Assembly (NCBI GenBank): GCA_964343805.1
Contig: CAYFLR010000047.1
Location: 1 to 46,819, forward strand
Direction: 5' to 3'
Length of the DNA stretch: 46,819 nt
From: CAYFLR01 sp964343805
GTDB lineage: Bacteria; Bdellovibrionota_B; Oligoflexia; CAYFLR01
This document shows positions 16,946-24,994 of the stretch, piece by piece (the stretch's first letter is position 1; each line of letters starts with the position of its first letter). The position numbers were made by a program, and so were the translations under genes. The notes under the pieces were generated by a model that searched no databases, was not told where the DNA came from, and worked only from the letters and a program-made list of their open reading frames with translations.

Positions 16946-17138
16946 TCTTGCTTTTCCATTCGAATGGTAGGTCCTGATAGGAGCCTCTTGTGATTTTATG
17001 TTTAAAATCACACTTTTCGCAGACATAGTACATCCCACCTGGGACTCTTTTAACAATCTTTAATTCAGAATTGTCGTCTGGACAGTAGGTATATAATTTT
17101 TCGTGAACCCTCATGTTGGGATTGTTTTTTGATGTCAT
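16941..17138 (-). CDS. Small zinc-ribbon protein of unknown function
   Basis: A 65-residue basic protein starting at 17138 behind a perfect AGGAGG site, which supports it as a real gene. It has one knuckle-like Cys (YCPDDNSEL) and a second pair CEKCDF, spaced as in zinc ribbons (one Cys of the first pair is missing or contributed otherwise). The C-terminus is basic (WKSKK). The family is not recognised. It is divergent from rph, with a 269-base AT-rich spacer between them. Confidence 0.65.
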   Translation of the reverse strand: MTSKNNPNMRVHEKLYTYCPDDNSELKIVKRVPGGMYYVCEKCDFKHKITRGSYQDLPFEWKSKK

Positions 17139-17407
17139 ATACTCCTCCTTGCGAGTTCAAGTTAATTAACACAATGAATTTGGCCAATCAAGATAAAAAT
17201 TAAAAAAAAGTGATTTTTAGCATTTCTTAATAACTTCTTAATAATAGATTGGTTTTACTTAATGTTCCTAGCCAATCGGTCATCTCTTTCGGAAACTAGA
17301 GGAGAATTTACATATAATCTAAAGTATTAGACGGTTGATTTTTAGTAACTAATTAGATAGTAAGGGCTCAACTTAAGATCGGGGACAACATAAAGGAGAT
17401 CAAAAAG
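17139..17407. promoter_or_regulatory. Divergent promoter region, zinc-ribbon gene / rph
   Basis: This 269-base AT-rich spacer separates divergent genes, so it should hold promoters on both strands. A perfect -10 hexamer TATAAT lies at 17313-17318 on the + strand but has no good -35 at standard spacing. GATTGG/CCAATC repeats occur at about 17193, 17251 and 17273. The rph ribosome site (AAGGAG) is at 17392-17397. No open frame or structured RNA was recognised. Confidence 0.35.
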
Positions 17408-18038
17408 ATGAGAAGTGATGGAAGAAGTTCTTCAGAATTTAGACCAATGAACTTTAACTGTGGGTTTACCACCAATCCTATGGGCTCAGTGTTAGTGTCT
17501 TGTGGTAAAACGATGGTTCTTTGTACCGCTTCGGTAGAAGAGAGAGTTCCTCCGTTTCTCAAAAATCTTGAAACACCTCAGGGATGGATAACGGCTGAAT
17601 ATTCATTGCTGCCGGGTTCACCCGATCAAAGATTTAAGAGAGAACGTGGAAGTAAGCATGTGGGTGGAAGAACCTATGAAATCCAACGGCTGATAGGGCG
17701 TAGTTTGAGAGCTGCAATTGATCTAACTAAACTAGGGTCAAGAACAATAACTCTTGACTGTGATGTATTACAAGCTGATGGGGGAACACGAACTACCTCA
17801 ATTAACGGTGCATTTGCTGCTCTTCAAATCGCAGTCGATAGATTGATGAAGAAAGGTTTAGTTAAAGAAAATCCTATAGTTGGGCAAGTAAGGGCAATTT
17901 TTAGAAGTTCAAGGAACCGCAGAGCATAGCCCTTTTAATACTGTGCAATTAAATTCAATATTAGAATTGTCCACCACAGCTATTAAAGAAATCTTGGCTC
18001 AGCAAAAAGAACAAGTTTATACATATCTAACTGAATAG
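17408..18038 (+). pseudogene. rph: RNase PH (rph), internal deletion and frameshift
   Basis: From ATG 17408 the frame encodes good RNase PH sequence (MRSDGRSS, VLCTASVEERVPPF, GGRTYEIQRLIGRSLRA, LDCDVLQADGGTRT) up to VGQVRAI, then runs out at 17929. In the +1 frame from 17892, GQFLEVQGTAEHSPF and the normal C-terminal helix follow, ending at TAG 18038. Against intact RNase PH about 34 residues are missing, including the EDSxAxxDMN region with catalytic acidic residues. The junction carries a repeated GGGCAA (17882-17887 and 17892-17897), so a short-repeat deletion or an assembly collapse is likely. RNase PH trims tRNA 3' ends; as read here it would be inactive. It is 8 bases before rdgB, the usual partner. 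Confidence 0.88.
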
Positions 18039-18046
18039 GAGAATCC

Positions 18047-18649
18047 GTGTCTGAAAAAAAACTGATTATTGCCTCCCAAAACCAGGGTAAAATTCGAGAG
18101 ATCAGAAGACTCCTAGGTGATGCCGATATAACTGTCCTTTCAATGGAAGAGGCGGGTATAACCGATGATGTAGTTGAGGATAGAGACTCTTTTGAAGGGA
18201 ATGCTCTAAAGAAGGCTGAAGAAATATTTCAAAAAACACAGACCCCTGTTCTGGCGGATGATAGTGGGTTGTGTGTTGATGCGCTAAATGGTGAGCCTGG
18301 TGTATACTCAGCTCGGTATGCTGGATCTCCCAAGAGTGATGCTAACAATATTAAGAAGCTGCTTGAGAACCTTTCTCAAACTGCTCCAGAGAAGCGTACA
18401 GCTCACTTTGTTTGCTGTATGGTATTTCTTCCTGAAAAGGACAAAGAGTATATTAAAAAGGGAACTGTTGATGGGCTAATCCTTGATGAACAAAGAGGAG
18501 ATAATGGTTTTGGCTATGACCCTATCTTTTTTGTTCCTGCCCAGAATAAGACTATGGCCCAACTTCCTATGGAAGTGAAGAACACTTTGAGCCATAGATC
18601 TAATGCTCTCAAGCAGATGATTCCCACCATTCTCGATTATTTTGCATGA
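18047..18649 (+). CDS. rdgB: XTP/dITP diphosphatase (RdgB/HAM1)
   Basis: A 200-residue nucleotide pyrophosphatase that hydrolyses non-canonical purine nucleotides (XTP, dITP) to monophosphates. The N-terminal IIASQNQGKIREIRRLL, the central SFEGNALKKAEE and LADDSGLCVDALNGEPGVYSAR, and C-terminal NGFGYDPIF and LSHRSNALKQM are all canonical. The start is GTG 18047 after AGGAG. It is 8 bases downstream of the damaged rph, as in the common rph-rdgB operon. Confidence 0.95.
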   Translation: MSEKKLIIASQNQGKIREIRRLLGDADITVLSMEEAGITDDVVEDRDSFEGNALKKAEEIFQKTQTPVLADDSGLCVDALNGEPGVYSARYAGSPKSDANNIKKLLENLSQTAPEKRTAHFVCCMVFLPEKDKEYIKKGTVDGLILDEQRGDNGFGYDPIFFVPAQNKTMAQLPMEVKNTLSHRSNALKQMIPTILDYFA

Positions 18650-18705
18650 GAAATACTTCTAGTTTGAAATCACTTAGCGGGGAAAAAGACGCTATTGGGC
18701 TGAGC

Positions 18706-20415
18706 TTAAGTCCATTGTAAGAATGTCGTTACAAGTGGCTTTTTATTGATGGACTTTCTAAAGTGTCGACGGCTTAGAATACGAATTTCTTCAATAAGTT
18801 CATCTTCTGGTAATTTTAAAATATCTTCGGTAAGACTATTCTCTAACTCCTTTTGCAAGGTTGCAATCAAATCCTTCCTATTGGTTTGAATGGTAGAAAT
18901 AAGACCCCATATTCGGATAACTGGAGTTCTTACTAGAGTTTTTTCCTTTTGATTTATTTGGATCTGAACAGCAACAAAGCCATTGTTTGCCATAGTTCTT
19001 CTATCTCTTATGAGTTCGGGCTCGAGAATAGAGTTATAGAGCGGAAGAGATGAGAAATTGCCAGTTTCTATGAATTTAAAAGAGGTTTCGATCTTATCAA
19101 CTATATCTATCTCTTCCTCAGTTAACTCTACGAGGTCTCCATTTTGGGCTTCTATAATTTGCTCTTGGGTTAAACCTAACTCCATTGCTAACTGTCTATG
19201 TTTGATTAGATGCTGATATTCACCATGAATAGGTAAAAAGAGTTGAGGTTGTAATTTTTCAATAACCAATGATAGTTCTTCTCTATGACCATGACCAGAT
19301 GTATGAATGACAGCCTCTTTTTGGGTGATCACGGTGGCTTTTTGCCGATAAAGGTCATTTACCAAATAAGATATGTTTTTTTCATTGCCAGGGATCACTC
19401 TCGAAGAAAACACGATGGTATCACCCTCTTGGAGTCTTACATGTTTATGTTCATTGAGGGAAATGGATTTAAGATGAGATCGGTTTTCTCCCTGACATCC
19501 ACTTGCAATGATAACTATCTGTTCTCTCGGAAGGTGTAGGAGTTTGTCTATAGGTAAAACGAGCGATTCGGCATGCTCTAAAATTCCCATATTTTTCGCA
19601 ATGCCAGAGGTTCTAACCAGGCTCTTACCTAAAAATCCCACCTTTTTTGACAGCTTATCTGCTGCTTCTAGCACCTGTTTGATTCGGCCCACGTTAGAAG
19701 AAAAGCAGGTGACAATAACAAGTCCATTTGCTTGATGCATTAGTTTTAAAAGCTCTGGTGTGATATCTTGCTCTGAAGTGCTTTTTCCCGGCGAGTTGAT
19801 GTTGGTGCTATCAGACATTAAGAGAAATGTGGGTGTCTCTGACATATGTTGAAGCCATTCCACCTCGTTATCAAAGGGTATCATGGGATTGTCATCGAAA
19901 CGGAAATCTCCGGTAAATACAACTTTCCCCTGAGAGGTGTTTAAGCTAAACCCCATTGCACCTGGAATGCTGTGACATACTTCAAAAGGTTCAATTTCTA
20001 AGCCTTCAATTTCGATCCATTCTAGATGTTTAAGATGTTTGATTTCTGGTTGATGAGTCGGTTGATATTCTGAGAATTTATGAGCAATAAGTTGAGCCGT
20101 GAAAGGGCTTGCATAAATAGCTGGGACATTTAAGCAATTCATCAAAAAAGGGAGTGCTCCAACATGATCTTCGTGCCCATGGGTGATTATAATTCCGGCA
20201 ATTTTTTCTTGATTTTCAACTAGGTAATCGAAATTGGGAACCAGGTAGTCAAAGCCCAAAACGTTGTAATCGGGAAAGAGAACTCCCACATCAATAATAA
20301 GAATCTTGTCTCTCATTTCGAGAGTCATGAGATTCATACCTATCTGACCCAGCCCTCCAAGGGCGAGTAATTTTAAATTAAAGGGTGTTTTAGTTGTCGA
20401 TATTGAAGCTGACAT
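18706..20415 (-). CDS. rnj: Ribonuclease J
   Basis: Start chosen at 20415 (569 residues); longer versions begin inside the upstream gene. The metallo-beta-lactamase motif THGHEDHVGALPF (His79, His81, Asp83, His84) is intact, with GDFRFDD and the HTSGHGHREEL beta-CASP/histidine segment further on. The C-terminal domain ends in RRHFRKSINKKPLV, typical of RNase J, which degrades and matures RNA from the 5' end and internally. The gene overlaps the 3' end of the AgmX-domain gene by 26 bases, so it is probably expressed with the motor operon. A GGGGAGG site lies about 12 bases upstream. Confidence 0.93.
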   Translation of the reverse strand: MSASISTTKTPFNLKLLALGGLGQIGMNLMTLEMRDKILIIDVGVLFPDYNVLGFDYLVPNFDYLVENQEKIAGIIITHGHEDHVGALPFLMNCLNVPAIYASPFTAQLIAHKFSEYQPTHQPEIKHLKHLEWIEIEGLEIEPFEVCHSIPGAMGFSLNTSQGKVVFTGDFRFDDNPMIPFDNEVEWLQHMSETPTFLLMSDSTNINSPGKSTSEQDITPELLKLMHQANGLVIVTCFSSNVGRIKQVLEAADKLSKKVGFLGKSLVRTSGIAKNMGILEHAESLVLPIDKLLHLPREQIVIIASGCQGENRSHLKSISLNEHKHVRLQEGDTIVFSSRVIPGNEKNISYLVNDLYRQKATVITQKEAVIHTSGHGHREELSLVIEKLQPQLFLPIHGEYQHLIKHRQLAMELGLTQEQIIEAQNGDLVELTEEEIDIVDKIETSFKFIETGNFSSLPLYNSILEPELIRDRRTMANNGFVAVQIQINQKEKTLVRTPVIRIWGLISTIQTNRKDLIATLQKELENSLTEDILKLPEDELIEEIRILSRRHFRKSINKKPLVTTFLQWT

Positions 20416-22057
20416 AAATTGGACCATCCTCCCCAATGGGGAATTTCCATTTGGAAATCTTCCTAATGAGACATCGAGACACATTTTTACTATTATAAGA
20501 AGATTTTTCCACTGCTATATCGATCGGATCTCCAAAACGGTCTACAATTAGCCCAATAGAGGCGGTTCTTTGCTTTGCTCTCCGAAGAACTCGGAGGCAG
20601 TCTCCTAATTCTCTCTTTTTCTTCACTAGAAAGTTGTCAATATATGCTGGATTATTACTTTTGGATCTCTTCTTCTTTTTCTTAGATCTGAGAGCCAATG
20701 GTTTGTTACGGTTTATCTTACGTTTATAATTTGACATAAAGGAGCGTAAGTTAAAATTGGTGCGGAGGTTCTTTCCTTTTTTTCGGGTGATGATATAGGG
20801 ATTTGATGAAGTTAGGTAGACTCTATTATCCTCCCATTGATTGGTAATGAAGCGGTTTTTCTGCCGTAGAATATTGAGTTCATCAATAATTGGTAGGATA
20901 TGCGGACTTCGAATTTTTTGCATTTTAACTTGGGTTTTCTCCGCTTGCAGTTGGGACTCACTTCCTCTTTTTCCACCCACAGCCTGAGCAAGTGCGTCGA
21001 GAACTTTATCAACTTTGATGTCTGTTTTTGTTGTGTATTGGCTTTTGAATACTGCGAAACTGTGAACTTTTTCCGCTCTCTTTAATTGTTGAGCTTTTCG
21101 ATAGCGGAAAAAATGTTCGTACATATGATTGTAAAAATAATCGTTAGTGAGTTCTCTATTGGTGGGAAACGAAAAAGTGAACTGCTGTTTTTTCTTATTA
21201 TTTACATAATTCTGAGCCAGTTGGTTTTGTATATTTTCAATTTTTAAGCTGTCTTTGGTTTGTAGCCAATTCCGAATATGGGCACGGTTTCGATCGATAT
21301 ATGTCATGCTGGCTTCTGGGGGTATTGCATGAATATTGGTTTCAGTTCTAATGAGGGCATGCTCATTTGCTAGTACAATATCATGGATTTCTTTGCCATC
21401 AATTTTACTTTTACTGGCCTCGATGACAGGTTGATACTTAGCGGGGTGAATTAAATGAGCTCGGGCAAAGGCATCAAACTCGTTGAAATAATGCGGCCGC
21501 GCGTCATGAACGTTCTTTTGAAAAGTAATCAATGCGGCAAAAGCACTAAGAACCAGAGCAATAGCTAAAAAGGATACCCAAGTAAAAGGGTGTTCATAAA
21601 GGGTGGCATTTCCAACTTGTTGGAAAAGCTTTCCCAGGGTCATATCTTCTAAAATATCTTTTCTAACTTTAGTAAATTTGATTAGAATGGTGAGCCCATG
21701 AAAGGTAAAAAAAGCCTGATCTTCGATGGTTAGGTTGACCTCCTTGGTAACCTCATGCATCTTACTAATTTCGGTGCCCTCTTCGAGTTTGGGAAAGAGC
21801 AGGGTTGTAATCTCATGGAAATCACGATCGATGGAGATTGTTCCTTGGAACAGTGTTCTTAAGTTAAGCTTAACCCCCTTCTTGGTCAAGTTAAACAGTC
21901 TTATTTTACGCGGAAGGTCAAAGCCTGGTAAGGAAATAGTAGCAGATGCACTTTGTCCGAAAGTAACTGCACCTTTGCCCAAGGGGAGATCGAGTTGTTC
22001 AATGAACTCTCCGTTGGCGATAACTGCAATATTTACAAAGTCTTGATTTCTTTTCAT
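20390..22057 (-). CDS. Inner-membrane protein with FHA-like N-terminus and AgmX/PglI (TonB-like) C-terminal domain
   Basis: A 555-residue single-helix protein. Residues 1-130 look like an FHA-type beta domain (GKGAVTFGQSASATISLPG). One transmembrane helix lies near residues 160-185, then a long charged region with basic runs (about 440-475). The last 75 residues match the AgmX/PglI C-terminal domain: GDCLRVLRRAKQ, SIGLIVDRFGDPIDI, SRCLIRKISKWKFPIG. This layout recalls GltG/GltJ-type proteins of the Myxococcus gliding/focal-adhesion machinery, which connect the AglRQS motor to the envelope. It follows ExbB and two ExbD-like genes. The exact function here is inferred. Confidence 0.75.
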   Translation of the reverse strand: MKRNQDFVNIAVIANGEFIEQLDLPLGKGAVTFGQSASATISLPGFDLPRKIRLFNLTKKGVKLNLRTLFQGTISIDRDFHEITTLLFPKLEEGTEISKMHEVTKEVNLTIEDQAFFTFHGLTILIKFTKVRKDILEDMTLGKLFQQVGNATLYEHPFTWVSFLAIALVLSAFAALITFQKNVHDARPHYFNEFDAFARAHLIHPAKYQPVIEASKSKIDGKEIHDIVLANEHALIRTETNIHAIPPEASMTYIDRNRAHIRNWLQTKDSLKIENIQNQLAQNYVNNKKKQQFTFSFPTNRELTNDYFYNHMYEHFFRYRKAQQLKRAEKVHSFAVFKSQYTTKTDIKVDKVLDALAQAVGGKRGSESQLQAEKTQVKMQKIRSPHILPIIDELNILRQKNRFITNQWEDNRVYLTSSNPYIITRKKGKNLRTNFNLRSFMSNYKRKINRNKPLALRSKKKKKRSKSNNPAYIDNFLVKKKRELGDCLRVLRRAKQRTASIGLIVDRFGDPIDIAVEKSSYNSKNVSRCLIRKISKWKFPIGEDGPIYVSFNIDN

Positions 22058-22072
22058 GCAGTCCCATTCGGC

Positions 22073-22573
22073 TTATTGTTTAATAACATTAAGTTCATAA
22101 TTTGAATAACCTATTGCTGAAGCCAGATAAGTTATCTGTTTCACCAAACCGTAGTTAGTATCGGGGTGAGATTTTATAATAATTTTGGATAAGGAGTTTT
22201 TAAATGAAAGAGAGAGTGACGTTTCAAATAGAGATTGCTTGAAAGCTCGTTTAAGATGAGTAGATAAATACGTATCCATTTCTTGATAACTATTTGAGTT
22301 CAGATGTAATACGGGATACCCTTCAAGCTGAATATGGTTATTACTGACTTCAATCCAAATTCCTGGTGATAAGGGGTGGGTCGTGTTGCCGTATGTTACA
22401 GGGTTATTAAAAGTAGTCCAGGGAAGAAGGTTCGTTCCATATTTAAATGTCATCATGGTGAGAGCAATCAAAAGTAGTAATCCACTAATAGGAAAAATGG
22501 GTGTTTTACGGTTGAATTCGAGTTTTAAATTCACCTGTCGTTGTTTGAATTTATCTAAGAATACATATTTCAA
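22073..22573 (-). CDS. ExbD/TolR-like protein, lacking the channel Asp
   Basis: A 166-residue protein with a short cytoplasmic N-terminus, one helix (PISGLLLLIALTMMTF, about residues 28-46) and a periplasmic domain. Its position directly after another ExbD-like gene and its C-terminal layout (IIIKSHPDTNYGLVKQITYLASAIG) support the ExbD/TolR family, where that region reads 'v.I.aD....y..vv.vm...k..G'. The Asp of the FID motif in ExbD helices is absent; the corresponding stretch is IFPIS. A Myxococcus-type motor also has more than one TolR-like protein. Overlap with the upstream gene is 4 bases. Confidence 0.65.
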   Translation of the reverse strand: MKYVFLDKFKQRQVNLKLEFNRKTPIFPISGLLLLIALTMMTFKYGTNLLPWTTFNNPVTYGNTTHPLSPGIWIEVSNNHIQLEGYPVLHLNSNSYQEMDTYLSTHLKRAFKQSLFETSLSLSFKNSLSKIIIKSHPDTNYGLVKQITYLASAIGYSNYELNVIKQ

Positions 22574-23094
22574 ATGACTTCTCCTCCTAACACCACTTTT
22601 GTGAAAAGAGTGTGATAGTCTCCCACATCATCGGTGAATCCATTGAGTTTGGACAAAATCGTAGTTATCTCTTTCATGGGAATATGGTCCGGGGCTATAA
22701 AAATCAGCACATCCGATCCAGTTTGATTCTTCAGAACCTTTAGCTTTTTCCAAAGGGTGTTTAGATCATTGGGGGTGTAAGGAAAAATTGCTTCTTTGTG
22801 AGGGGAAACACTGCGGGTAGACACTTCTTTGAGGGTGGCCACCATAAACTCTTTTCCGCTAAAGACCAGAGTGGGGGTCTTCTGTGCGATGGAATTGTGA
22901 GTAGGAGGATTTTGATCAGAAGGTACTATAGTTGGAGTGGTAAAGGGCACTGCTGAAAACTCAACAGTGAAATAATTCACCCAATAGGCAATTAAAATAA
23001 TTGCAAAAACATGTGCTAAATAGAGAAATGTAAGAGCGAAATTTGACTGATCAATATATGCTCTAAATAATTTCTTCCTCGTCTTTAATGTCAT
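22570..23094 (-). CDS. ExbD/TolR-like protein (AglS/AglV type)
   Basis: Start taken at the ATG 23094 (174 residues) or eight codons earlier (23118); both lie within the 3' end of the exbB-like gene. The helix begins with RAYIDQSNFALTFLYL, where YID matches the F-I-D of ExbD/TolR and Asp is the residue that carries protons. A Pro/Thr-rich periplasmic linker (PTIVPSDQNPPTH) and a C-terminal VLIFIAPDHIPMKEITTILSKL domain follow, matching the family. It should form the ion channel with the ExbB-like protein. The assignment to a gliding-type motor rests on the adjacent AgmX-domain protein. Confidence 0.72.
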   Translation of the reverse strand: MTLKTRKKLFRAYIDQSNFALTFLYLAHVFAIILIAYWVNYFTVEFSAVPFTTPTIVPSDQNPPTHNSIAQKTPTLVFSGKEFMVATLKEVSTRSVSPHKEAIFPYTPNDLNTLWKKLKVLKNQTGSDVLIFIAPDHIPMKEITTILSKLNGFTDDVGDYHTLFTKVVLGGEVI

Positions 23095-23860
23095 AAGCCT
23101 CTTCTTCGAAAGATTCATCGTCCAGGTCTTCTATCTCTTCTTCCTCTTCCTCTTCTTCTTCTGGTTCTAAATCAGGCTCTTCATGGGGTGCCTCAGGTGC
23201 TGCCGCTGCTACTGTTTGAACTGCTCCCACGGCTACTGGTGGAGGTGCTAAAAGATTTGCAATCTTAAGAACAGATGATTCAACCCCATCAACAATCTTA
23301 ATTGCCGAAGCTTTCAATAAAGAGTGGGAGAAGTGGATGGCAGTTGAGATTATTAATGAGAAGATTGTAATATTAAGACTTCGAGATAATCCGGTATTGA
23401 TAACATCTTGCTTTAAAGAACCCACCATAATCTCGCCATGATTAAATACGGACCATATGCCTATAGCTGTTCCTGTTAAGCCAATCATAAGTACTGTATT
23501 CCCTAAGCTTGAAATGAGTGAAAGTCTTTTTTCGATCAAGGGTATGAAATCAAGTGCCTCTTCTTCAAGTTTCCCTCTTAAAGATTGTGGATCAGAGAGG
23601 TAAGCCATTACTGATTTTTCCATGATCTTTGGCAGTCCATGCTTAGATGTTCTTTTGCAGAATGTAATGGCTCGATCATAGTCTGAGGCGGTGATGATTT
23701 TCAACAAATCTGACATGAATTTCCGAGTGTTCAAGTTGTAAATAATTCCCAGAAAAAGGAACCTTTCAAAGACAACGATGGCAGAGATCAGAGTTAGAAC
23801 CAGGATAATGTAAGTAATGGGATCATTGTGTTGTAATAGTAATTTTAATTCATACCACAT
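23063..23860 (-). CDS. ExbB/TolQ/AglR-like motor channel protein with acidic tail
   Basis: A 265-residue inner-membrane protein with three helices: about residues 15-38, 115-138 and 163-182. The family core GLTGTAIGIWSVFNHGE and the last helix SRSLNITIFSLIISTAIHF are recognisable (MotA/TolQ/ExbB family). It powers periplasmic machines using the proton-motive force. Unusually, about 60 residues after the last helix form an Ala/Pro linker and then an acidic tail (about 231-265) with a run of nine Glu. It is the first gene of the motor operon, 45 bases from a near-consensus promoter. Confidence 0.87.
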   Translation of the reverse strand: MWYELKLLLQHNDPITYIILVLTLISAIVVFERFLFLGIIYNLNTRKFMSDLLKIITASDYDRAITFCKRTSKHGLPKIMEKSVMAYLSDPQSLRGKLEEEALDFIPLIEKRLSLISSLGNTVLMIGLTGTAIGIWSVFNHGEIMVGSLKQDVINTGLSRSLNITIFSLIISTAIHFSHSLLKASAIKIVDGVESSVLKIANLLAPPPVAVGAVQTVAAAAPEAPHEEPDLEPEEEEEEEEEIEDLDDESFEEEAYDIKDEEEII

Positions 23861-23904
23861 GTGTACTACCTAAACTGAAGTTATAAATTTCGGATATTAC
23901 TATT

Positions 23905-23933
23905 ATTATACTGTGACTGGGATTTTTTATCAA
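23905..23933 (-). promoter_or_regulatory. Sigma-70-type promoter of the motor operon
   Basis: On the minus strand TTGATA (23928-23933) and a perfect TATAAT (23905-23910) are separated by 17 bases. Transcription would start near 23898, leaving a leader of about 38 bases before the exbB-like ATG at 23860. It would drive exbB, both exbD genes, the AgmX-domain gene and probably RNase J. Confidence 0.75.
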
Positions 23934-23995
23934 CTATTACCAGGGGTTTCGATTCCGTTTATAACTTGGAGATCTTGACCCGGGGTTTTTAAAGA

Positions 23996-24271
23996 CTAAT
24001 GACTTTGATCAATATATAGGTTTTTTATGTAGTTTTGGTTGGTTTTGATGGCTTCCATTATATTTTCTAGATCAGATGAGGTGAATTGTGATTTTTCGGT
24101 TTCCGAATTAAGTAGTAGAAATACTTTTTTTCTTAGGTGATTCAAATAAACCAGTTTACTTGAATAGAGACTTTTCTTGGTTTCAGAGTCTAAATTTTCA
24201 GAAATTGGTTCGAATAAGTCTTTTAATATATCTTGGTAGACAAAATATTCTTCGTCGTGTAAAGATGACAT
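23996..24271 (-). CDS. Small hypothetical acidic/helical protein
   Basis: A 91-residue protein starting at 24271 behind GAGGAG, which supports it as genuine. It is predicted to be all alpha-helical and soluble, with many Glu/Lys/Leu residues (e.g. LKDLFEPISENL, SDLENIMEAIKTN). No cysteine, signal or membrane segment is present. It is divergent from the RdgC-like gene (spacer 78 bases) and upstream of the motor operon on the same strand, but a strong promoter lies between. Function unknown. Confidence 0.65.
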   Translation of the reverse strand: MSSLHDEEYFVYQDILKDLFEPISENLDSETKKSLYSSKLVYLNHLRKKVFLLLNSETEKSQFTSSDLENIMEAIKTNQNYIKNLYIDQSH

Positions 24272-24349
24272 TCGGTTCTCCTCATATTATATAGGTCTAT
24301 CGACCAAATATGCTGAGACTTTAGTTTTTTTAGGTTATTGGAGTTTGGA

Positions 24350-24994
24350 ATGGGATTATTTGATGGCTCAGTTACATATCGAAGGTTTCTTATTGAGCCC
24401 CAAGGTGCATTTGATAATAAAGAGCAGGTAGAGCATTTAGTTAACAAATTTGCATTTAGGCCTTTGCAGGATGATGACGTTTCTTCCCAGGGCTGGGTTG
24501 ATCCCTTTGACTATTTAGAAACGAGTATTTCTTCTGAAAGTCTCTTTCGTGGTTCCTATCTTTTTTTAGCCCTTAGAATAGATCAGCGCCGTATTCCTCC
24601 AACCCTATTTAAGTCCACATTACTTAAGGAAACAAAAGCTTATTTAAAAAGAGAGGGACGAGACCGTCTTTCCAAAAAAGAGAAAGAAATAATTAAAGAA
24701 AATGTTACAAAGAAGCTGATTTCAGGCGTATTGCCTGATATGAAGGTTTTGGAGGCCTATATCAATATAGAAACATCTCAATGCTACTTCTTTTCTGCTA
24801 GTGAAAGTGCTTTTGCTAAGTTTGAAGAATGGTTCAAAGAGACTTTTAAAGTATACCTAGTTCCCTGGACTTTTTCTACCCACCGTCTCTTTGGTGAAAC
24901 CAATTTCCAAGATGAGGATTCGGTTCGGCTGTTCGAAGAGAACCTTGACCTAATTAATGATATTGAACCGGACACATTTAATCGGATGAGTTAA
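24350..24994 (+). CDS. RdgC-like protein (short form)
   Basis: Start taken at ATG 24350 with GGAG six bases upstream; TTG 24338 is four codons earlier. The 214 residues show the RdgC pattern: GWVDPFD near residue 50, LRIDQRRIPP, then a basic REGRDRLSKKEKEIIKENV block typical of the family's DNA-contacting region. It is shorter than E. coli RdgC (about 300 residues), as in other deltaproteobacterial-type members. RdgC forms a ring on double-stranded DNA and restrains RecA in E. coli. The stop shares a base with the next start. I am moderately sure of the family. Confidence 0.7.
   Translation: MGLFDGSVTYRRFLIEPQGAFDNKEQVEHLVNKFAFRPLQDDDVSSQGWVDPFDYLETSISSESLFRGSYLFLALRIDQRRIPPTLFKSTLLKETKAYLKREGRDRLSKKEKEIIKENVTKKLISGVLPDMKVLEAYINIETSQCYFFSASESAFAKFEEWFKETFKVYLVPWTFSTHRLFGETNFQDEDSVRLFEENLDLINDIEPDTFNRMS

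Noticed and set aside
18660..18705. TAGCG/CGCTA hairpin between rdgB and RNase J as terminator
   Set aside because: Only five base pairs with a 10-base loop and no T-run.
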